Source: G021776435 sp046756245 (lineage in GTDB: Bacteria > Pseudomonadota > Alphaproteobacteria > Caulobacterales > Parvularculaceae). Taken from it: a stretch of DNA of 11,751 nucleotides. Under the pieces are notes generated by a model that ran no database searches, was not told where the DNA came from, and worked only from the letters and a program-made list of their open reading frames with translations. The DNA lies in the NCBI GenBank assembly GCA_046756245.1, contig JBHHVZ010000090.1, positions 1 to 11,751 of the forward strand, given 5' to 3'. Made by a program: the position numbers and the translations under genes. Positions 6,460 to 11,751 of this stretch are shown here, piece by piece. How positions within the stretch are numbered: the first letter of the stretch is position 1; every line of letters starts with the position of its first letter.

Positions 6460-7023
6460 TCAATAGGTCACCTGCAGCCAGGCGGCGCCCAGCTTTGCGT
6501 GAAGCTCCGGCGTGAAGTTCTGCCAGGCGGTGCGTCCGCGCGTGGCGTCGACCACGAAAATCGGCTCGCGCGGTTTGAGATAGGGAGCGAGCGCATTTCT
6601 CACGCCGACGGCGGTGAGTTCACACTGGAGCGTCCACACGTTGTCCGCCACCCTGAAAGCGGAGCCGAGACTTAAAATTGCGGCTTCGACCCGGGACGCA
6701 GAGGCGCTGACCACATCGAAAATGATGATGAAGTTCGCCCGCGCCGGATTGATGTCGGGTTTAAACTCCGGCGGGCGCCGCGCCTCCCGGCTGTCGCCGT
6801 TGGGTTTGAGTCGGCCGAAGTGGCTCGATCGCTCGGAATATTCGAAAAGTTCGGCGATTGCAGGTTCTTCGCGCGCCTCCCGCCAGGCCCGGCTGCCCGC
6901 AGGCGACACCAGCGACCACGCCGCAAGCCGACCTTCATGCACGAATTTGCGCAGTTGCGAAGACGAATATGGGCCGTAGACTTTTTTGTCGACCCGCACA
7001 CACCAGTTATCGGCCGCCAGCAT
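6460..7023 (-). CDS. GYF_2 domain protein with C-terminal Cas2/SinR-like domain
   Basis: The 187-aa product has two parts. Residues ~6-62 fit a GYF_2 domain: WCVRVDKKVYGPYSSSQL with the GPY core at 17-19, then GRLAAWSLVSPAGSRAWREA, a fold known for binding proline-rich peptides. After a charged linker (~63-95), residues 97-172 read as a ferredoxin-like Cas2/VapD-type domain. FIIIFDVV puts Asp103 at the end of the first strand, then AAILSLG, NVWTLQ, LTAVGVRNALAPYL, IFVVDA and TAWQNF. I recall this order from proteins labelled SinR-like or Cas2-like in databases; the match is pattern-based. No cas gene or repeat array is nearby. No signal or membrane segment, so cytosolic. The start ATG has GGGACGGGGA directly upstream, closer than usual. 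It lies 78 bp downstream of the PilZ gene on the same strand. Confidence 0.8.
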   Translation of the reverse strand: MLAADNWCVRVDKKVYGPYSSSQLRKFVHEGRLAAWSLVSPAGSRAWREAREEPAIAELFEYSERSSHFGRLKPNGDSREARRPPEFKPDINPARANFIIIFDVVSASASRVEAAILSLGSAFRVADNVWTLQCELTAVGVRNALAPYLKPREPIFVVDATRGRTAWQNFTPELHAKLGAAWLQVTY

Positions 7024-7101
7024 TTCCCCGTCCCAAAATTACATTCGACACTGAACCTGCGATTTTCCCCTTTACCGGGTGCAAGTCCGGCGCCATTTCC
7101 C

Positions 7102-7773
7102 TCAGTTTTCGTCAGCCTGTTGAGCCGCGGTGGTTTGGTTAATCACGTCGTCCATACGTTCGGCCGGACCGGTGAAAATGACGCCGACTCCGGTTTCATG
7201 GCTGCGCACGACTTTAGCCGTCATCCGCCCGAGGACGAGCGACGAGCCCAGGTCGGGCTGCGGATCGATCTCGATGGACGCGCCGGTCAGCGAGATATCG
7301 AGGATGGCGCAATTCTTCTGCTCGCCGCTTTCAAGCGTAACGAGCGCCGGCTCATCCCGGCGCACGCGCGGGGTGATGCGCCGGTCGGCTTGGCGTTTGC
7401 CGCGATTGACCACCTCGATCAGCGTATCGGCGGTGCGTGCGTATTTTTCGCGTCGGCCGCAATAGGCGACAGCAAAGGCGTGCTTGCCGGCGCGCACGAC
7501 GTTGGCTTCGAATCTGCCGACGCTGTCAATGTAAATAACGACGCGTTCGCCTTCGGCGGGGGCGTGTTTGGTTCGGAGAAGAGCGCCGCCGGCTGAGATG
7601 TTTGCGACAAGACAAGCATGTTCCTTTCCGTCGGACGACAAAAAACGCGCCTTGAGCGGAACTTCGATGCGGATATGGCGGCGCCGGTCGGCGTCCTCGC
7701 GCGGCGTTTTCGTCGTCGGATCGATTGAAACCTTGGTCTTGAAAACGCGTTGCTTTTGTTGGTGGCTTGTCAT
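7102..7773 (-). CDS. Tandem PilZ domain protein, probable cyclic-di-GMP receptor
   Basis: PilZ domains bind the second messenger cyclic-di-GMP and relay it to motility, adhesion or envelope functions. Both copies here keep the binding motifs. Copy 1 has RxxxR at 31-35 (within DRRRHIR) and NxSxxG at 58-63. Copy 2 has RxxxR at 132-136 (within DRRITPR) and DxSxxG at 159-164. Each motif pair is followed by beta strands (e.g. FEANVVRAGKHAFAVAY, and TAKVVRSHETGVGVIF). There is no output domain, signal or membrane segment, so it should act by contacting a cytosolic partner. I chose ATG 7773 (223 aa), preceded by ACAGG. An in-frame ATG at 7800 lacks a ribosome site and adds only MERTNNRRR. It is divergent from the rhomboid gene, with about 150 bp between the starts. 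Confidence 0.9.
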   Translation of the reverse strand: MTSHQQKQRVFKTKVSIDPTTKTPREDADRRRHIRIEVPLKARFLSSDGKEHACLVANISAGGALLRTKHAPAEGERVVIYIDSVGRFEANVVRAGKHAFAVAYCGRREKYARTADTLIEVVNRGKRQADRRITPRVRRDEPALVTLESGEQKNCAILDISLTGASIEIDPQPDLGSSLVLGRMTAKVVRSHETGVGVIFTGPAERMDDVINQTTAAQQADEN

Positions 7774-7924
7774 GCGACGCCTGTTGTTCGTTCGCTCCAT
7801 TTGCGCACGCTAGGCGTGTAAAGTGAATAAAGATTTGCTTCGGCGTTCGAGAATTCTTAAATCGGTTCAAGAAGGGGTAAATTGTGCCGGAATGGCGCCC
7901 CGGCGAACAAAGCGTTAATTATTT

Positions 7925-8689
7925 ATGACCAATCGGCGCTCCGACTATCCTCTCACGCCCGGCTACGATCCGAAGAAAAGTCCGTCCGCGCCGATTTTCA
8001 ACGCGCCCGGCGTTGTTGTTTATCTGATGCTTTCGTTTGCAGGCGTATTCTTTATTCTCGCCGTTGCGCCGGAGCGCGTCGCGCGGTTAGTCGAAGTCGC
8101 CGCCGCGGTCTCGCCGCGGCGTTTTCTGGCGGGGCCGGGCGCAAATGGAGGCGTTTTGGGGATGGCGGCGCCGCTCGTCGCGCACATATTCGTTCACGCA
8201 AACCTTCCGCATCTTCTCTTCAACAGCCTGTGGCTGCTGGCGTTTGGCGCGCCGGTTGCGCGCCGGTTTTCCGCTGGCGCGGCCGGCGGCGCGTTTCGGG
8301 CGTATTGGGACGCGTCTGTCTTTCTGACCTATTTCGTGCTGTGCGGCGCTTTCGGCGCGCTCTTTTATGTGATGCTCCATTCACACGAATATACATTGCT
8401 GATCGGCGCGTCGGGCGGCGTTTCCGGTCTGCTTGGCGGCGTCGTGCGTTTTGCATTTCGGCGGCCTTTCCGATGGGGCGACGACGAGCGACGCATCGCA
8501 ATGCTGACGGATCGCATCGTCGTCGTCTGGACAGTCGCCTTCATTCTGTTGAATGCGGCCATCGGCCTTTTCGGCGGCGGATTTTTCACGCCGGGCGAAA
8601 CGCAGATCGCCTGGGAGGCGCATGTGGGCGGCTATATATTCGGCTTGCTGACTTTCGGCCTGTTCGACCGGATGTCGCGCGCGGTTTGA
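7925..8689 (+). CDS. Rhomboid family intramembrane serine protease
   Basis: Rhomboids cut membrane-spanning substrates inside the lipid bilayer. The 254-aa protein has the full catalytic set: H91-x4-H96-x3-N100 in membrane segment 2 (HANLPHLLFN), the GxSG nucleophile motif GASG with Ser163, followed by the small-residue run GVSGLLGG, and the general base His233 in EAHVGGYIFG. These align with His145/His150/Asn154, Ser201 and His254 of E. coli GlpG. Six membrane segments are visible, starting at ~28. The N-terminal ~25 residues are polar and short, so there is no GlpG-type cytoplasmic domain. A hydrophilic stretch (RRPFRWGDDERR, 179-190) lies after the serine helix. No Shine-Dalgarno sequence precedes ATG 7925, so initiation may be weak or the start may differ. 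No substrate can be named from context. Confidence 0.93.
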   Translation: MTNRRSDYPLTPGYDPKKSPSAPIFNAPGVVVYLMLSFAGVFFILAVAPERVARLVEVAAAVSPRRFLAGPGANGGVLGMAAPLVAHIFVHANLPHLLFNSLWLLAFGAPVARRFSAGAAGGAFRAYWDASVFLTYFVLCGAFGALFYVMLHSHEYTLLIGASGGVSGLLGGVVRFAFRRPFRWGDDERRIAMLTDRIVVVWTVAFILLNAAIGLFGGGFFTPGETQIAWEAHVGGYIFGLLTFGLFDRMSRAV

Positions 8690-8747
8690 CGGCGAATCGT
8701 TTGCGTTGCGCTGCAGCATTGAAGGCTCCGGCGCTCTTGCCGGGATC

Positions 8748-8790
8748 GGCCGAATGGCTCAAAATCGGCCTCTGGAAGGAGGCGAGCCAT
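8748..8790 (+). promoter_or_regulatory. Alternative hairpins around the ribosome site of the CBS gene
   Basis: The strong ribosome site AAGGAGG (8776-8782) precedes ATG 8789. Two inverted repeats overlap here. GGCCGA (8748-8753) pairs with TCGGCC (8765-8770). ATGGCTC (8754-8760), which lies in the loop of that hairpin, pairs with GAGCCAT (8784-8790), which covers the start codon. The second pairing would enclose the ribosome site. Regulation is only a suggestion. Confidence 0.35.
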
Positions 8791-9217
8791 GAAAATTGCA
8801 GAAATCCTGCGATCGAAAGGCGCGACTGTTCACGCCGTCTCTGCCGATGACAAGATCAGCGAAGCCGTCAAATTACTGAACGAACACAATATCGGCGCGG
8901 TCGTCGTCAAGAATGCGAATGATGAACCGCTCGGAATTCTGTCGGAGCGCGATGTGGTCAGGCGACTGGGGAAAGACGGCGCCAGCGTTCTTTCATTGCC
9001 TGTAAAGTCGTGCATGACCAGCGATCCGGTAACCTGCGGAATCGACGCCAAGGTTGATGAAATCTTGGCGTGCATGACAGAACGGCGCATCAGGCATATT
9101 CCGGTCGTTAACGGCGACAAGCTGATCGGACTCATTTCGATCGGCGACGTCGTTAAACGCAAAATCGAGGAAAGCGAGCAAGAAGCCGCCGCGCTTCGCG
9201 AATATATTACTTCGTAA
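8789..9217 (+). CDS. Stand-alone CBS-pair protein
   Basis: The 142-aa protein consists of two CBS motifs, which together form a Bateman module that usually binds adenosine nucleotides (AMP, ATP, SAM) and regulates a partner. CBS 1 is ~6-62 (VHAVSADDKISEAVKLL, then IGAVVV and the typical GILSERDVVRRL). CBS 2 is ~74-130 (CMTSDPVTCGIDAKVDEIL, then IRHIPVV and GLISIGDVVKRKI). Both end with the family's G-[IL]-[IL]-S-x-x-D-V-V pattern. A charged helical tail closes the protein. No catalytic or membrane domain is fused, so the partner is unknown. It has a consensus ribosome site six bases before ATG. It is 99 bp downstream of the rhomboid gene and converges with the patatin gene. Confidence 0.93.
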   Translation: MKIAEILRSKGATVHAVSADDKISEAVKLLNEHNIGAVVVKNANDEPLGILSERDVVRRLGKDGASVLSLPVKSCMTSDPVTCGIDAKVDEILACMTERRIRHIPVVNGDKLIGLISIGDVVKRKIEESEQEAAALREYITS

Positions 9218-9250
9218 ACAGACTATAGCATCGAGCGATAAAAGGCGGTA

Positions 9251-10195
9251 TCAGACCAGGTAATGCAGGGCGTCTTCAAGCTCGGGCAGTTGTTCGTCAA
9301 CGGCCGCGCGCCCGAGCTCGATGAGCGCGCCGGCCTTGTCGAAATCAAGCAGCGGCACATGGCCGACTCGCGGCGCGATGAGAACATCCGGCGGATCGCC
9401 GGCCAGCCGCGAGCGGGTGATCCGGTCCATGACGATATTGAGCGACGCCAGCATCACGGATCCGAGCCCCGGCGACGCGCCGTCGGTCCGAAACAGCCGC
9501 TTGAGCATCAATTTCTCCGCCAGGCGCCCCTTTGAGGCTTCTTCGAACTCGGCCGCGTCGACGGCGTCGACGGCGTCGTATTTTTCGCGCCGCTGAACCG
9601 CGGCGCGTCCGAAAGCGTCGGCGTGAAGCCCGACGGCGATGACCAGCCGCGCGCCAAGAGCGCGGCAGGCCGAAACCGGCAACGGATTAACGAGCGCGCC
9701 GTCGATCAGCCAGCGTCCGTCCACGGCGCGCGGCGGAAACACGCCCGGCAGCGCATAAGCCGCCTCGATCGCCTGGGTTAGATCGCCTTCGAGCAGCCAG
9801 GTTTCATGGCCGGTTGCGAGTTCGGCGGTGACGGCGACGAACTTCTGGGGCAGATCCTCGATTCGGGTCTCGCGCAGATATTTGCGCATGGTCTTCTGCA
9901 GGCGCTTGCCGCCCATCACTCCCGAGCCGCTGATCATCAGGTCGAAATAGCCGAGCATCCGGCGCTTGGTCAGTCCGCGCGCCCAGGCTTCCAGCGCCGG
10001 CAGGTTGCCGGCAAGCCAGAACCCGCCGACAAGCGCGCCGACCGAGGTTCCGGCGACGATGTCGGGCTTGATTCCGAGTTCGTCGAGTCGCTGAACCGCG
10101 CCGATATGGGCCCAGCCGCGGGCGACTCCGCCGCCGAGCGCCAGTCCGATGGACGGGCGCGGCCAGGCTTCTTTCGGGCGTGCTTCTGTCACCAT
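9251..10195 (-). CDS. Patatin-like phospholipase (RssA/NTE-type)
   Basis: Patatin-family enzymes hydrolyse acyl esters of phospholipids or lysophospholipids with a Ser-Asp dyad. In this 314-aa protein, the oxyanion loop GGGVARG is at 21-27, the nucleophile elbow GTSVG at 49-53 (Ser51) and the acid motif DGA at 165-167 (Asp165). Family blocks GWAHIGAV, ALPGVFPP and DGALVNPLPV are all present, which places it with bacterial RssA-like proteins. No signal peptide or membrane segment is seen, so it probably acts on the inner face of the membrane. Residues ~200-240 form a charged region with an Ala-Val-Asp repeat. AGG lies four bases before ATG 10195, closer than ideal. Upstream is only the rRNA leader, facing away. 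Confidence 0.93.
   Translation of the reverse strand: MVTEARPKEAWPRPSIGLALGGGVARGWAHIGAVQRLDELGIKPDIVAGTSVGALVGGFWLAGNLPALEAWARGLTKRRMLGYFDLMISGSGVMGGKRLQKTMRKYLRETRIEDLPQKFVAVTAELATGHETWLLEGDLTQAIEAAYALPGVFPPRAVDGRWLIDGALVNPLPVSACRALGARLVIAVGLHADAFGRAAVQRREKYDAVDAVDAAEFEEASKGRLAEKLMLKRLFRTDGASPGLGSVMLASLNIVMDRITRSRLAGDPPDVLIAPRVGHVPLLDFDKAGALIELGRAAVDEQLPELEDALHYLV
9555..9581. repeat. 9-bp tandem repeat inside the patatin gene
   Basis: GCGTCGACG occurs at 9555-9563 and 9564-9572, with a partial third copy at 9573-9578. The unit keeps frame and encodes a short Asp-Ala-Val run (about residues 207-213) in a charged loop away from the catalytic motifs. Copy number may vary between strains without breaking the frame. 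Confidence 0.6.
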
Positions 10196-10503
10196 GACCT
10201 AAAAACTGGCGAATCAACGGCTTGTCCGGAGCGCTGCGCCGCCTTTTCCGCCGTCTCGAGCGACTTTTCCATTAGACGGCGCGCGTCCTAAAATTGACCT
10301 AACCGGAACGCGTGAAAGAGAGCATATACGCGCCCGCCTGCGGCGAAAATGGCGCTTGATATAGGGCGAACACGTCTATAGATAAGGGTTCTCAGCGCTT
10401 TTGAGGCAGTTTTCGGCGGAGCATAGTCTGCGCCGGAAATCGCGTCGCGCCGAACCGGCTCGGCGAGGGCCGCAACGGCGCGCAAAAAAGTTCCGGATAG
10501 GCG

Positions 10504-10532
10504 TTGACAGAGGGCGGAAGGGTGAGTAAATC
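10504..10532 (+). promoter_or_regulatory. Probable main rRNA operon promoter
   Basis: A perfect -35 hexamer TTGACA (10504-10509) is followed by 17 nt and TAAATC (10527-10532), half matching the -10 consensus. The next bases are GC-rich, as expected for the discriminator of a stringently controlled rRNA promoter. Transcription would begin near 10539, giving a leader of about 325 nt. The -35 is seen directly; the role is inferred from position. Confidence 0.55.
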
Positions 10533-10636
10533 CGCGCCTCACCGACGCGGCCGGGCGGCCGCCTGGAGCTCGGCGTAAGGCTCTTGGGGCGGCTTCGGAA
10601 CGTCGGTTTTTTGTCGGCTGCGTTTTTGCCGGCGAC

Positions 10637-10647
10637 GCTCTTTGACA
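10637..10647 (+). promoter_or_regulatory. boxA-like antitermination site of the rRNA leader
   Basis: GCTCTTTGACA differs by one base from the corresponding part of E. coli boxA (GCTCTTTAACA), which in RNA recruits NusB/NusE and lets polymerase resist Rho. The TTGACA inside it has no matching -10 at 16-18 nt, which argues against a promoter. The position, about 215 bp before 16S, fits. Confidence 0.65.
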
Positions 10648-10788
10648 ATTGAATATCGAGGAAGAGAAACGTGGGCGGCGCCGTTCTGGCGGAACCTTCG
10701 CAAGAGGGTTCGAATCGGATCGCGTCACTGACGTTTTTCCAAGTCTATAAACCAATAACTTCGTTTATTCGGAGGGTTTGGTTTTGCG

Positions 10789-10818
10789 ACGATGTCAGTA
10801 ATGACAGAACGATGTCAG
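10789..10818 (+). repeat. Direct repeat in the 16S leader
   Basis: ACGATGTCAG occurs at 10789-10798 and again at 10809-10818, exactly 20 bp apart. Between them TAATGACAGA forms a partial inverted match (GTCA..TGAC) with the first copy. The pair lies 45-75 bp before mature 16S. It may be part of the precursor processing stem; the 3' half is outside the window. Confidence 0.5.
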
Positions 10819-10827
10819 CAGACGAGC

Positions 10828-10847
10828 GTCGGAGTTTTCCCTCCGAC
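10828..10847 (+). ncRNA. Hairpin directly upstream of 16S rRNA
   Basis: GTCGGAG (10828-10834) pairs perfectly with CTCCGAC (10841-10847) around TTTTCC. It is 15 nt before mature 16S, inside the precursor. It is probably a leader or processing structure. No T-run follows, so it is not a terminator. Confidence 0.55.
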
Positions 10848-10862
10848 ATAGGATCCAAAACT

Positions 10863-11751
<889 letters not shown>

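Larger units (their letters stand above)
10196..10862 (+). other. rRNA operon upstream region and leader, no protein gene seen
   Basis: This 667-bp stretch between the patatin start and 16S holds no credible coding sequence; its open frames lack ribosome sites or run into 16S. It carries a promoter at 10504-10532, a boxA-like site, processing-type hairpins and a direct repeat, each listed separately. A second, weaker promoter-like pair is TTGATA (10356-10361) with TAGATA (10379-10384), 17 nt apart. An all-GC hairpin, GCGGCC (10547-10552) with GGCCGC (10557-10562), lies just after the expected start of transcription. An AT-rich hairpin pairs ATAAAC (10747-10752) with GTTTAT (10763-10768). Confidence 0.8.

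Noticed and set aside
6460..7023. A CRISPR-Cas locus suggested by the Cas2-like domain
   Set aside because: No direct-repeat/spacer array and no cas1 or effector gene are present anywhere in the window.
6820..7596. 258-aa plus-strand open frame spanning the GYF/Cas2-like and PilZ genes
   Set aside because: It lies antisense to two genes with clear domains, crosses their intergenic gap and shows no motif.
10642..10670. TTGACA within the boxA-like site as a second rRNA promoter
   Set aside because: No -10-like hexamer lies 16-18 nt downstream, and the surrounding bases match boxA better.

Overview
The window comes from an alphaproteobacterium with a GC-rich chromosome. The main evidence is the 5' part of a 16S rRNA gene with a short alphaproteobacterial helix 17 region. 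Supporting signs are a small gene that looks like the alphaproteobacterial DUF3126 family and a palindromic intergenic element of a type I recall from alphaproteobacterial genomes. The 16S text is compatible with the Parvularculales/Maricaulales side of the class, but I cannot fix the family without a search. The content is mostly chromosomal housekeeping. I see no transposase, integrase, phage gene or CRISPR array.

Layout. A truncated tRNA-Phe(GAA) sits on the minus strand at the left edge, with a probable promoter. A tightly packed plus-strand run follows (340-3180): queF (queuosine pathway reductase), an exported cyclophilin-type prolyl isomerase, a Nudix hydrolase and cysE (serine acetyltransferase). 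Gaps are 10 bp, a 4-bp overlap and 6 bp, so this is probably one transcript. A convergent minus-strand lipoprotein of the PCu(A)C copper chaperone type follows. Divergent from it are a DUF3126-like gene and a large multi-pass membrane protein whose two halves resemble RND/MMPL membrane modules.

The middle (5459-7773, minus strand) holds a single-pass membrane protein of unknown function, a pair of palindromic hairpins, a protein that appears to fuse a GYF_2 domain to a Cas2/SinR-like ferredoxin-fold domain, and a tandem PilZ (cyclic-di-GMP receptor) protein. On the plus strand follow a rhomboid protease with a complete catalytic set and a stand-alone CBS-pair protein. A convergent patatin-like phospholipase comes next. 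The last 1.5 kb is a long rRNA leader (promoter, boxA-like antitermination site, processing hairpins) and the first ~890 nt of 16S rRNA.

The most unusual item is the GYF_2 + Cas2/SinR-like fusion at 6460-7023. The transmembrane-only RND-like protein at 4016-5452 is second. I did not find a convincing multi-gene undescribed system; these are single-gene leads.
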